Shown here: piece after piece, positions 1 to 11,560 of the stretch
Numbering within the stretch: the first letter of the stretch is position 1
Layout of the letters: every line of letters starts with the position of its first letter
Assembly: GCF_950023065.1 (NCBI RefSeq)
Contig: NC_088681.1
Location: 64,390,836 to 64,454,835, forward strand
Origin: Planococcus citri
Lineage: Eukaryota; Arthropoda; Insecta; Hemiptera; Pseudococcidae
Direction: 5' to 3'
Length of the DNA stretch: 64,000 nucleotides
Notes under the pieces: generated by a model
What the model was told of the DNA's origin: nothing
The model's input: only the letters and a program-made list of their open reading frames with translations
The model's database searches: none
Position numbers and translations under genes: made by a program

Positions 1-1845
1 ACATTTTCACAGTTACGTTCAAATTATATTGTAGCTTTAAAAATACCTATGTAATTAAATCAAAGCTATAGACCTTTCGATACCACAAATTGCGAATAAA
101 AATTAATTAGGTATCAGCTTACTTTTTTTCTGAAAAGAAATCTAGCTGCTATTCGATCACGATCGCGTCCTTACGATCAGGAATATCTACCTACAAAATA
201 GAAATAAATAAATTCTTCGAACGAAATTCAAAAAAACAATATCAAATTTACTATTTAGAGCCGAAATTTATAAATGTTTCGAATTCTCAAGTAAGTTTTT
301 CAGGAAATTTTCCGGAAACTTTCAAATTTTTACTAAAACACCAAAAAATTAAAAATTATTTCCCTGAAAATTTTCTGGTTGATTCCAGGTTCCAGCTTCC
401 AGTGTTACAGTTGAAAATTTTGGTTTACATCCCTGCATTTTTTTTCTTCATTATTTAGAATTTTTCTGGTGCAGTTTTTTATTTTTTGTGAAGTAATCGT
501 TGAATTCTTGAACTTGGTCACATTTTTTAATTTTAATTCGTAAAACACCACACAAATGACATTTTATTGCAGAAAATATGAGAATAAATGAAAAAAAAAC
601 AGAATTATTGGAAATTCATCAGTTTGTAGTTGACCAATAGCATTTTTAAAACTGGCTCTTGTTAAAAACAGGTATGGGGTGTCTCATTCATTGAAGAAAA
701 ATACATTTGCAGAAAGTTTCCGAAAGTTTCCAAAAAATAAATTTCCTGAAATTTATCATCTCTAGTACCATCACCGAAAGAAACTGCATGATGACAGGCA
801 ACATGAATTTCGAATCTAGAAGTTGCAAAATACGACGAAAAAGAAAACTTACCACTTAATTAGCACAATTAGTAAACCACACGTTCAAAATTAGATGAAA
901 AAATTCTTAAATTAAGACGCTCAACCGTTCCAAGCAATGCATGTAAACTGTAAAGAATGTAAAGATAACTCATCGATGACGCATTCAGATGACGAATTCG
1001 TCAGACTGCGCGTCGCCTTCAACTCTTCATTCAACCCTTCCATCAACGTCATCCCCTCCCAAAAGCCATTGAACCCAACCACTTCTTGGAACCGGTGTAA
1101 ACCTACTTGATTTTGATTTGTTGTTTAGAAAAATTGTTTGTAGAGCGCTAGTTTCGTTTTTTGAATTTTGAACGCAATGTTTTGTTCACGTTCTTTGTAT
1201 CAATCAATTATTTTCAAAACAAATTAATAAGATTTGTAATTCTGTACCTGCAGATCAACTTCCAGTTAAGAAGGTACCACAGAACAGATGAGTTCTCTGA
1301 ACTCCTATGAATGACGATACCAGTAGGTGTTCTTCGGTTATCGATTTAAAAACCAATCCTAAAAACACAAACTTTGCTCCACAGCGAAATGATGCTGTAA
1401 TAACTCGATCATAGTATTACTATTGTTACTCGATAATTGTGCTGTTTCTTACGTTCTTCGATTACAATCTACGTACGAAGCTAAAAAATTGAACTAAAAA
1501 AATCACACGAATAGATATAAAACTGCAGATATATTTCATCTAGTTTCTCTAATTGAAAGTAATGCAATACAACTTAAAAATTATAATAACATACAAAGTC
1601 ATTCAAAAATTATAATAACAATTTTTTTGTACGATTCATCGACGATCTCAAATCACGACTCTGGTTCATTCACTCAGCATTTTGTTACCGTAAAAAATAA
1701 CTTAGCTGCAGTTGTTGACGTTCTGCTACATTCATATAGACACAATTTTAACGTGATAAAATATTAATTCTATTTACACTTGTTTTATACACATCTCAGC
1801 TTTCCAATATGCGACAGTCAATTCGCGATTACATAACCAATAGAT
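1..1845. other. Non-coding flank with the 3' UTR side of SMNDC1
   Basis: I see no supported coding exon here. The part nearest 1845 should hold the 3' UTR of the minus-strand SMNDC1 gene. The rest is AT-rich DNA with short poly-A/T runs. The stretch around 960-1080 is richer in C and could be a promoter or 5' UTR of a neighbouring gene, but nothing decides this. Confidence 0.5.
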
Positions 1846-3520
1846 CTATTTTTTGTGTTTCTCTGCGTGTTGGAAATCAGTCATTCCACGACCAGCGACT
1901 CCACATGTGCCAATGCCTACTCGTCCGTTGACGTTATCAGGAGAAGCGAAAATACTTTTTTTAGTTATTCCTTTCTTGTAAGTCTGAAAAAAATTCAATA
2001 AGTTATTAGCTGTGCTAACTCGAGATAGATTTCTACAAATATAAAATTCTACGACGGACGATTACCTTAGAACTAAACATAAGCCATTTATTCTTCTCAG
2101 TTTCTCTTTCTTCTTCCATTTGTTTAAAACGTTGCTGCTTCTTCAACTTTTTCTTTTTCAGGTACTCTCGTTCTTTCGTCGTAGGCAATTTTCTGTAACA
2201 AACAACGTATTTTAGAACAGGAATAAGTTTTCATCACCACTCTGATCGTGGAAAAAACATCTGTTTATGAAAATTAACAGCGAAAATGAAAAATTCGTAA
2301 CTATCGTACGTTGGGTAACTCGAAAATGGTGGCAAATACGATAATCTAAATAGTACCGCTCAACTTACGAATAGCTACGCCATCACTGATATAGTAATCT
2401 TCGTACACGAACGATGCCTCTCATCATATCAATACACCTGACGAATTCTTATAAATGACCAACGATATTAAATATATTCTTAGAGCAAAATAAAACCTTT
2501 AGTAATTAGTTACCTGCCAAGCTATTGATACGGTTGCCAATCTGTATTAAAATGCAGTCGCATGAATTTACAATACAACGGTATGATTTCCTCTAGCAGG
2601 ATAACAACTATCAAATCAGCCAGATTTTATAAAAAAAAAATTACGTTTTTTTATAGGTTATTTTATGTTCGTGAATTTTATGCAAATTTCATGTTATTAA
2701 CTCGATTGGAAATCCATTATGCAACAGCACTGATGAACTATTGAAAGGTACATAGGAAAGAAAAATTCAAGAAATCGAATCAACTTACTTTAATTTAGAT
2801 AGTCCTCGATCTTGACCTTTGGGTAACTCTTTTAAAAATTCTTTCGTTAAAACTACAGGAACGCCGACTTTGTGACTATCAAATAAAACTGATACTTCGT
2901 CATTTTCTATAGATTCGACGGTTGCTTCGTAATACCTGTAAGTTTACGATTTTGAAACATACTATAAAGCATTAAGTGAAACATGTTGAATTGAAAATCA
3001 CTTACTGTCCGTCATCTAACCAAAATGCTAAACATCTCTCTCCTATTCTCCAATTCTTTTTCAATTTCTCTGAAGGTAAAATACTAGAATCCGGTACTTT
3101 GACATCTTCAGTAAATAAATCAATTTCTGTCAAACATAACGAAAGACGATTAACTTTAGGATTTAATGTGGAACTAATTGATACGTATTCGATGTCACTT
3201 ACCATCTCTTTTTTCATCCGGTAGCTGAGATTTGATAAACTGTGTTGTCAATTCGATAACTTGTTCCAAGTCTTTCTTCAACGTCAATAATTCTTCGTTA
3301 TCCGGAGCTGTAGTTAGAGCTGCTTCAACCTAAACAAATCAATTCAAATTCCGTGTTAGAAGCTGCGAAGATGTGTAACATATGTTCTGAGGGTAGTATG
3401 GGAATTGAAGTGTCGTTTACACTATAGAAAATAATTATTTTCATTCGAATTATCAAAATAATCTGAATGTAAATATACCTGCTCGAGTTGAAGTTTGTAG
3501 TTCTGTAAATCTTCTGCCAT
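1846..3520 (-). CDS. SMNDC1: SMNDC1/SPF30, survival-motor-neuron-related Tudor splicing factor
   Basis: Six coding exons on the minus strand, all with GT-AG borders: 3520-3479, 3329-3203, 3126-3006, 2935-2789, 2192-2066, 1983-1846. The phases agree and give 702 nt, 233 aa. The start MAEDLQNYKLQLEQ, the helix VEAALTTAPDNEELLTLKKD, the Tudor domain (about residues 80-135, with NWRIGERCLAFW and GQYYEATVES), the Lys-rich segment REYLKKKKLKKQQRF and the tail GRVGIGTCGVAGRGMTDFQ match the SMNDC1 family over its whole length. The family protein is nuclear. Its Tudor domain binds symmetrically dimethylated arginine, and it is needed for tri-snRNP joining during spliceosome assembly. The exon order and near-usual length say the gene is intact. 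Oddity: in the aromatic cage the usual Tyr and Asn of the last loop appear as His and Val (FDSHKV). It is transcribed divergently from ZUP1. Confidence 0.93.
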
Positions 3521-4353
3521 GATCAATATGTTAAATTACACAGGTAATGAAATGAATGAGAGTGGACCTGATTGAATAACTAATACATGGTACATTAAAC
3601 AATCTAGCATTCAATTTTAATCGACGCAAATCATAAGGAAATTATAAAACTTGGAAGAAAATCAAATCGAAATCATCTTCTTTTTCCAAAAAAATTGTGA
3701 AGTCAAAATTGTCAGCGTTGCCATGGTGCTTTCTTTCCATCGTTGCCAAATCTCTCTGAATTACAAACAGTCCAAAATAAAACTGTCGTAAGTAAAATTT
3801 CATTTTTTCACGAAAAACTGGAATTTTCACAATAAATGTGTGACCATTGAAAGTTTTTAAAGTATTTTATGTAAAATTGCTAATTTTACTAATTTTTAAT
3901 CGATGAAATTTGTAAAAAATCGAACTTTATTCTCACCTTAAGGCGTATTCTGCATTCTTGCGAGATTACTAATCAGTGTTACAACATCGCAAAATAAACA
4001 AAGGTTTTCAAAAGATTGAAAATTTTTGAAAAATATTTTGCCATTTCATTCGTCTTTTGAATACAAATTTTACTTCCTTATGGGCTATGGCTTATGTCTT
4101 TTATTGATTATTTTTTTCAAGGCTGACCATAATCAAAGAATACGTTTAGTTTTACCGCAATATGAAAAGTTTTCGTCAAGTTTTCACGATTTCGTTGTCA
4201 ACTTTACAAAATATCTCCGAAGAAACATCATGCTGAAGTAGAAGCTGAATCCACTGGTGAAGAACTCGACAGATAAGTGTAAGTGTTATTTTATTATATT
4301 TTCCAATAACTCTCGAAGAATATGCTTAACGTCGTAATGTTGGCTTCTAGATC
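3521..4353. promoter_or_regulatory. Shared spacer between divergent SMNDC1 and ZUP1
   Basis: The two start codons face away from each other across 833 bp, so both promoters and 5' UTRs must lie here. On the ZUP1 side there is a likely 5'-UTR intron: donor GTAAGTG at about 4278 and acceptor TTCTAG ending at 4350, three bases before the ATG. No clear TATA box was found. Confidence 0.5.
4080..4241 (+). CDS. Possible small ORF (53 aa) in the ZUP1 leader
   Basis: An ATG at 4080 opens 53 codons ending in TAG. The N-terminus is hydrophobic (MGYGLCLLLIIFF) and is followed by a charged tail, so it could encode a small single-pass membrane protein or act as an upstream ORF for ZUP1. I know no family for it. 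It could equally be chance in AT-rich DNA. Confidence 0.15.
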   Translation: MGYGLCLLLIIFFKADHNQRIRLVLPQYEKFSSSFHDFVVNFTKYLRRNIMLK

Positions 4354-7300
4354 ATGTCTACTGGTAGTGGTGCTTCTTCACCAAACGATTTGAACAGTAT
4401 TAACAACAACGTTATCGAAAATGAAGGATCGAATTCATCAATTACAACCCTTCACGATGGTAACTTCAAACGACCAAACTTGGAGCTGAATTTAAAACCG
4501 AACGAACCGAAGGAAATCAAATGCTTAATCTGTCCGTATAGTCATACCAGTGCTAAAGACGTAGAAAAACATATCAACAGCGAGCATTTCGATGGTACTA
4601 GTCCATCACTTCCGAAAGAACCTTCGTCTAGTTTTAATTGCCCTTGTTGCTCCGAATCATTTCAGGCTTACGATAAGCTTGAATCTCATGTATATTACCA
4701 ACACGCCGATGTAATAAGCCCATCAGGGGTAAATCATTGCTCAGTTTAATAACGTTAATGTTCGTATAGACATTTTTTTTAACCGTGTTTTTCTACTTTG
4801 CAGAATTCCGATTCGAAAAACAGCTCAACTCCGTGTCACAAATGCCCCGTTTGTAATCTATTCACCAGCTTATCTAGTGAAGAATTAACTGAACATGTTG
4901 AATCACATTTTACCGCTTCTAGTACAACGTCTCCTGTCTCACCTGATGTCACTTCGGACAGATTAATCGCCCAGAAACTTTCCATCACTGATAAAGAAAA
5001 TCTACAGATTCAGCAGCAGAAAGAATTTGAATTTTTACAAGTTCGTTTGTTTATTATTCTAATGTTTGTACTTTGTAGGAAATTTATCTCTTTATTTATT
5101 TTTTTACGAATTAAATTCCGCAGGCTCAGTATGGCATGGATAACAAAGGCAATTTTAAAGAACAGAGTATCAAAAACATGCAGAAAGCTGTTTATTCCGG
5201 CGAACTAACTGTAATGGATTTCTACGAGAAACAAAATGAATTGAAAATCGCCGAAAATATTGGTTTAGACGATGGCAGCTCGGTTGTAAAAGGTGAATAA
5301 TCTTAACAGTGTTCGGTTTTATCAACGATCAAATTTGTCTTATTCGAAATTGAGTTTCAGGTATCGTTCCCATCATCAGATCGAAAAGCGAAAGCTGCGA
5401 AAACGTAAACAGAACGTACGTTTGTTTCAACATGGATTTTTATTCGGCTACTTATGGAGATAGAGGATGGGGATGCGGTTACCGGTATGTTTTTTCTTCA
5501 ATTCAGATTTTCGAAAGATGAAAACTCGAGCATGATAATTGTTATCGAAAACGTTTCAAATTTACAGTAATTTACAAATGTTACTGTCAGCACTGTGGCG
5601 TAATGCGACGTACGGCGAACTATTGAATATGCAATTTTGCTCGAGATTTGGAATGGAAAAAATGTACGTTGGGAACGCGATGCCAAGCATATCAAAATTA
5701 CAACAGTTAATCGAATGGGCATGGGAACAAGGTTTTGACGAAGAAGGACGAGATCAATTGGGCAGAAAAGTACATAACACCAAGAAATGGATCGGTGCTA
5801 CCGAAGTTGTTACTTTATTATCAGCTCTAAGATTTAGGTAACGATATTTTCTACTCTTTTGGTTTCGTTTTTGAAAAATAGAAGTTTAAGTTAATTTGTT
5901 TTTTTTCTCTAGATGTTCGTTGGTGGATATTCATCGAGCCAACGAAAAAGGTCAACATCCTAAAATGTTCGAATGGATTTTGAAATATTTTCAAAAAGTC
6001 GAAGAATTCAAAGCTCCTTTGTACTTGCAACACGACGGTAACGTGATTTGAGAGCATTATTGAAGTAAAAATGTGTTGTCTGAGACTTTCTATTAGATGT
6101 ACGTATTTGTTTTCTATTAACAGGCCATAGTCAAACGGTGATCGGTGTAGAAGTACTGAAAGATGGAGAAATATTTCTACTAATAGTTGATCCCAGTACA
6201 CCTCGACGTCAAATGGAGAAACTACTATCGAATAACGCCAACCAGTTGGGATTCCTTCGGAAATCTCTCTTCGATATGAAATCAGACCAGTATCAAATAG
6301 CTACCGTCGTCGGTGTAACTACTTCGGACGACGAATATCAAGTACGAGCTTTTTATTCGATCATTTCACTTTCAATGTACGGTCTAAGTGGCGAAAAAGT
6401 GATCTAGAAATCGAAATTGGCTGAAATTTTTGAATTCTGTTGGATTGGGTTGGTTGTGTTTTTATGTGGGTATAAAATGTCAGAAAATACGTACTCATTT
6501 TGGATTTTCGCATACCTTACAATTTCAGGAGACCATCAGAAATTTGTATCAACATTTTTTTAGCATTTTTGAAAAATTTGAAAGTGCCATGCGACCTATC
6601 AAAATGGGTTAAAATTTTCTAAGAAATTCAAATATTTCGACAAAAATGTTTTTTTGGGTATTTTTGAAGCATTTCGAGCCCAAAATTGGTTCGTGATTTT
6701 TGGTTTTTCTTAAGGAGTGTTTTTTGACCTATCAAAGTAAGTTGAAATTTTGTGAAAATTGCACATATTTCGATGTAAATATTTTTAGGGTAATTATGAA
6801 GAATTTTAAGCTCAAAACTGGCACATAATTGGAATTTTAAAAAAAAGTCGTGCAAACTATCAAAATGAGTTGACATTTTGTAAAAAATTCAAATATTTCT
6901 ACGAAAATGTTTTTTTGGCATGTGACTTTTAAAATTTTAATTTTGCGAGAAATTCAAGCGTTTCCACGAGAATATTTTTTAGCATTCTTGAGAAATTTTA
7001 AATAAAAAATTGGATCATAATTTTTGGGATTTTTGAAAATATGTCACGTTACTTATCAAAATGGGCTAAAATTACGTAAGAATTTCAAATATTTCGACGA
7101 AAGAGATTTTTAAGCATTTTTGGGATTTTTGAAAAAGTGTCGTTCAAACTATCAAACTGTGTTGAAAATTCATGGAGTCAAATATTTTGACGAACGTGTA
7201 TATTGACAATTTTTGAAGAAAGATGAATCCAAACTTGAGTCAAGATTTTTGGCATTTTTGAAAATATGTTATGTGACGTATCAAAATGAGTTAAAATTTT

Positions 7301-9894
7301 GTAAGAAATTCAAATATTTCGACAAAAATGTTTTTTTTGGGTATTTTTGAAGCATTTCGAGCCCAAAATTGGTTCATGATTTTTGGTTGTTCTTAAGGAG
7401 TGTTTTCTAACCTGTCAAAATAAGTTGAAATTTCGTGAAAATTGCAAATATTTCGATGTAATTTTTTTTGGTAATTATAATGAATTTTAAGCTCAAAACT
7501 GGCACATAATTTTTGAAATTTTTGAAAAAATGTCATGCAAACTATCAAAACGAGTTGAAATTTTGTAAAAAAATTCAAATATTTCGACAAAAATGTTTTT
7601 TAGGCATTCTTGATAAATTTTGAGATGATTTTTGAAATTTTAATTTTACGAGAAATTCGAGCGTTTCCACGAGAATATTTTTTAGCATTCTCGAGAAATT
7701 TAAATAAAAAATTGGATCATAATTTTTGGGATTTTTGAAAACATGTCATGTTACTTATCAAAATGGGCCAAAATTACGTAAGAATTTCAAATATTTCGAC
7801 GGAAAAGCTTTTTGAGCATTTTTGGGATTTTTAAAGAAGTGTTCAAAGTACTAAACTGTGTTGAGAATTCATGAAAGTTGAATATTTCGACGAACGTGTA
7901 TAAAATTGACAATTTTTGAAGAACGATGAATCCAAATTTAAGTCAAGATTTTTGGCATTTTTGAAAATATGTTATGTGACGTATCAAAATGGGATAAAAT
8001 TTTGCGAGAAATTCAAATATCTCGACGACAATTTTTTCGAGCGTTTTCAGAATATTTTGAGCCAAAAATTGTCAAAACTTGTTTTTTTTAAATTTTTTAA
8101 AAAATAATTTTGAGCGCAAAATTTGGTTATGATTTCCTAAAATTTTTGAAAAAATACCCTCCGACTTATCAAAATTGATTTTAATTTCGGAATAATTCTT
8201 ATAAACAATGTTCTAGAACAATTGATTTTCTCCTAAAAGTGTAACCAACTGTGATAGTTCGCTTGGGAATTTTAATCCATTTGGATTCCGAAAATCATGA
8301 TCCGATTTTGGGTTTAAAATCCTTTAGAAAATGCTCAATTAAAATGTTGATAGATAATTTTGATTTTTGGTCGAAATTTTGATCTATTTTGAAAAGTTGC
8401 TGGATACTTTTTCAAATATTTCGATGAAATTGTATAAAATTGACAATTTTTGAAATACAGTGAATCTAAATTTAATTCAAGATTTTTGGGATTTTTGAAA
8501 ATATGTCATGTGACCTATCAAAATAGGATAAAATTTTGCGAGAAATTCAAATATCTCGACGAAAATTTTTTCGAGCATTTTCAGAATATTTTGAGCCAAA
8601 AATTGTCAAAACTTGTTTTTTTATTTATTTTTTTTTTTTAAAATAATTTTAAGCACAAAATTTGGTTATGATTAACTAAATTTTTGAAAAAATGCCCTCC
8701 GACTTATCAAAATTGATTTTAATTTCGTAATAAAATCAAAAATGCTTATAAACAACGTTCTAGAATAATTTGATTTTCTCCTAAAATTGTAACCAACTTT
8801 GATAGTTCGCTTGGGAATTTTAATTCATTTAGATTCCGAAAATCATGATCCAATTTTGGGTTAAACTCCTTCAGAAAATGCTCAATAAAAGTGTTGATAG
8901 ATAATTTTGATTTTTGGTCGAAATTTTGATCTATTTTGAAAAGTTGTTGGATACTTTTTCAAATATTTCGATGAAATTGTATAAAATTGACAATTTTTGA
9001 AATACAATGAATCTAAATTTAAGTCGAGATTTTTTGGATTTCTGAAAATATGTCATGTGACCTATCAAAATAGGATAAAATTTTGCGAGAAATTCAAATA
9101 TCTCGACGACAATTTTTTCGAGCATTTTCAGAATATTTTGAGCCAAAAATTGTCAAAACTTGTTTTTTTTTAATTTTTTTTTTTTTTAATAATTTTAAGC
9201 ACAAAATTTGGTTATGATTTCCTAGATTTTTGAAAAAATGCCCCCCGACTTGTCAAAATTGATTTTAATTTCGGAATAAAATCAAAAATGCTTATAAAAA
9301 ATGTTCTAGAATAATTGATTTTCTCCTAAAATTGTAACCAACTTTGATAGTTCGCTTGGGAATTTTAATTCATTTAGATTCCGAAAATCATGATCCAATT
9401 TTGGGTTAAACTCCTTCAGAAAATGCTCAATAAAAGTGTTGATAGATAATTTTGATTTTTGGTCGAAATTTTGATCTATTTTGAAAAGTTGCTAGATACT
9501 TTTTCAAAAATCTTCCAAAACCATAACCCAATTTTTAGCTCAATATTCACTAAAAAAAAAAAAACATTTTTATCGAAATATTTTAATTTCTCGCGAAATT
9601 TTAACCCATTTTGATGGGTCGCATGTCGGTTTCAAAATTTCCTAAGTAATGGCTCAATTTTGGCTTTAGAATTCACGAAAATCCAAAATACACATTTTCT
9701 GACATTTTTGAACCCATATCTTCCAAAAAAAATTAATTTTTGGATCTCAAAAAAAAATTATTAGATTTGAACACTTTTTGCTGGTTTGTCTGTATTTTTA
9801 GACTACTCCTCTAACATCGTTAATTTGTTCATTTTTTTTTTTTATTTAATTTTTTCAGGCTAGTAAAATCTTACGACCAGTTAGAATAATGTGA
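4354..9894 (+). CDS. ZUP1: ZUP1/ZUFSP, zinc-finger ubiquitin peptidase (UFSP fold)
   Basis: Eight coding exons, all GT-AG and phase-consistent: 4354-4728, 4804-5040, 5124-5292, 5361-5484, 5568-5837, 5913-6037, 6124-6341 and 9859-9894. They total 1554 nt and 517 aa, somewhat shorter than the vertebrate protein. Three C2H2 fingers lie in the first two exons (CLICPYSH...H...H, CPCCSESF...H...H, CPVCNLF...H...H). They are followed by the helical ubiquitin-binding region QQQKEFEFLQAQYGMDNKG. The papain-like UFSP/C78 domain holds the nucleophile Cys299 in GDRGWGCGYRNLQM, His435 in GHSQTVIG and Asp456 in LLIVDPS. The family cleaves K63-linked ubiquitin chains and acts in genome stability. The last exon encodes ASKILRPVRIM and lies 3.5 kb downstream, across a repeat-filled intron. 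The catalytic residues are intact, so I expect an active enzyme. Confidence 0.93.
6500..7904. repeat. About 690-bp tandem duplication in the last ZUP1 intron
   Basis: Long blocks recur about 680-700 bp apart. AGCATTTCGAGCCCAAAATT is at about 6668 and 7351, and the block containing GTCAAGATTTTTGGCATTTT is at about 7230 and 7930. Inside each unit, shorter degenerate modules built on CAAATATTTCGACGAAAATG recur about every 130 bp, so this is a repeat within a repeat. No coding potential is seen. Confidence 0.8.
7905..9535. repeat. About 545-bp tandem repeat, three copies, in the last ZUP1 intron
   Basis: Units begin near 7905, 8440 and 8988. The marker TGATAGTTCGCTTGGGAATT occurs at about 8252, 8801 and 9346, spacings of 549 and 545. 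Copies 2 and 3 look very alike, which suggests recent duplication. The module is related to the preceding ~690-bp repeat, sharing the TCAAATATCTCGACGA and GTCATGTGACCTATC elements. Confidence 0.85.
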
Positions 9895-11372
9895 AGCGGA
9901 AGTTACACGAGCAACATGTGATCAACGTTCAGTTTTATTCTAGTTATTTATCTGTGATAAGTTGCACTAGCATTATTTTTCTCTTTCGACTTGCAGCGTT
10001 ACCTTGTTTTATGTTTAGAGTAATTTAAGTGCCTTAAAAGCTTCGATACGAGCTTATATTTTCGGATTTTCAATTGTTTTTCTGTGCGGAGCAAAGGGTA
10101 ATCGATGTATTTGCTTGGTTGAGTTTGAGTATTATTATATCTATACGTACGAATAACAATTCAGGGGCTCATATTTTATCACCTATAAGGGATCTCAAAT
10201 CAGAATGGTATCGTTTCGAACGAATCGCGTATTGTTTTTAAAATTTTAATTTTCCTTTATCGTTGTGCTTTTGTTTTAATTTTTCGGCTACTTAGTACCT
10301 ACCTTATTATTGATACGCTTACCTAATTGAGAAAAATATCAAAGGCTCGTTTGCCAGCTTTATCAAAACCTTCGTATTTTTTTCCTTTACTTTTACGTTT
10401 GTATTTTTTACATATATAGTGATTAGAGATTTTTTTCAGATAAAGGTATTTTCTTTCGAAACTAGAAACTTTCCATTTTAACATTTCGCTTTGGCTTAGG
10501 GATGCTTACCCTATAGTTCCCGGTGACTGATTTACATATAATGTTTGTCAAATTCTGGGAAATTTTCATTTGATCGATTGATTCCAAGTTGACGAATGAC
10601 GAGTGAAGTATTATTAATCGGTGGTTTATCATTTTACCAACACTTCGGTGTTAATGTTGGATAACGAAACGTATTATAATTAATATATTTTAGATAAGAA
10701 ACGGCGCATCTTTATCAAAATATTTCAACTTTCGTTTTCGTTTATTGAAAATAACACGATTTTTATCAATAATGTGTAATTTTTCCAGTCATATAAGTCG
10801 ACCTAGACGTAAGTACAAAAATGTCATCAATTTTATACCTAGAAGACTTCGTGACGATCGTTAACGATGATAGATAACTTACAAACTCGATTTTATTATT
10901 ATTTTTTAATACTTGAGTACCTATTTTATTTGCCATTTTTATTCATACTTTCGACGCTGACGAATGATGTTTTCTAGTCTCGTTTGAACTTTACGCTTTT
11001 TATTTCACTCGCAAAGTTTTTTTTTTAATCATCTTATCGCGCGTATCAGTGGTACTTTGAATTACGATTTGTAGCAAAATAGGTATTATTTTTTTTTTAG
11101 AATTTTTCTCTACCTTTGTTCGCTTACCTACTACCATAATGTACCTATTATAAATTTAAGTCATTAAAGAACCCTGGACGAAATACTCGTTGCGATTTTT
11201 ATTCTCAGGTGTATTAAAATATCACGCAGACGATGAGTCGATGACTAAAGCGGCGCAGGAACTATGGTAATTTTCACGTCGATTTTTATTGGATAAGGTA
11301 ACGGTATATCGGGCGCAATTATTCTACTAAATTATCCTCAACGATGATAGAGAGCCGAACGGTTACTACGAA
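9895..11372. other. Intergenic: ZUP1 3' UTR and upstream region of Men
   Basis: No exon is supported. The left part should contain the 3' UTR and poly(A) site of ZUP1. The right part is the upstream region of the malic enzyme gene. It is AT-rich and without obvious repeats. Confidence 0.5.
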
Positions 11373-11380
11373 TATAAAAG
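11373..11380 (+). promoter_or_regulatory. TATA box of the malic enzyme gene
   Basis: TATAAAAG lies 117 bp before the Men ATG at 11490. A transcription start about 30 bp further on would fall near 11405, in CTTCGGTTCGCG, giving a leader of about 85 nt. The composition becomes richer in CG from here to the ATG, as expected for a 5' exon. Confidence 0.5.
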
Positions 11381-11489
11381 TTTACAAGTTACGTCGTGCT
11401 TCGGTTCGCGTTCTTCGAGGTTCGAGTGGTCGTGCGAAGAATATTACATTAGATGACGACGACGAAGGCGAAAGTAAACTTCATTGTTG

Positions 11490-11560
11490 ATGGGTAATAC
11501 GGCGGCTATCTCGGCGAAAACTTGTTACTGCGATTGTTGTGCTGTTACCGAATCGTCAAA
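11490..11560 (+). CDS. Men: Men coding exon 1
   Basis: The exon encodes MGNTAAISAKTCYCDCCAVTESS plus two bases, ending at a good donor (AAA then GTGAGT). The two spare bases are completed by the first base of the exon at 17442, which is what supports the join. The ATG is the first in a CG-rich leader 117 bp after the TATA box. A Gly at position 2 followed by a Cys cluster could carry lipid anchors. Confidence 0.65.

Noticed and set aside
2976..3224. 82-codon plus-strand frame
   Set aside because: It is antisense to SMNDC1 exons 2-3 and the intron between them.
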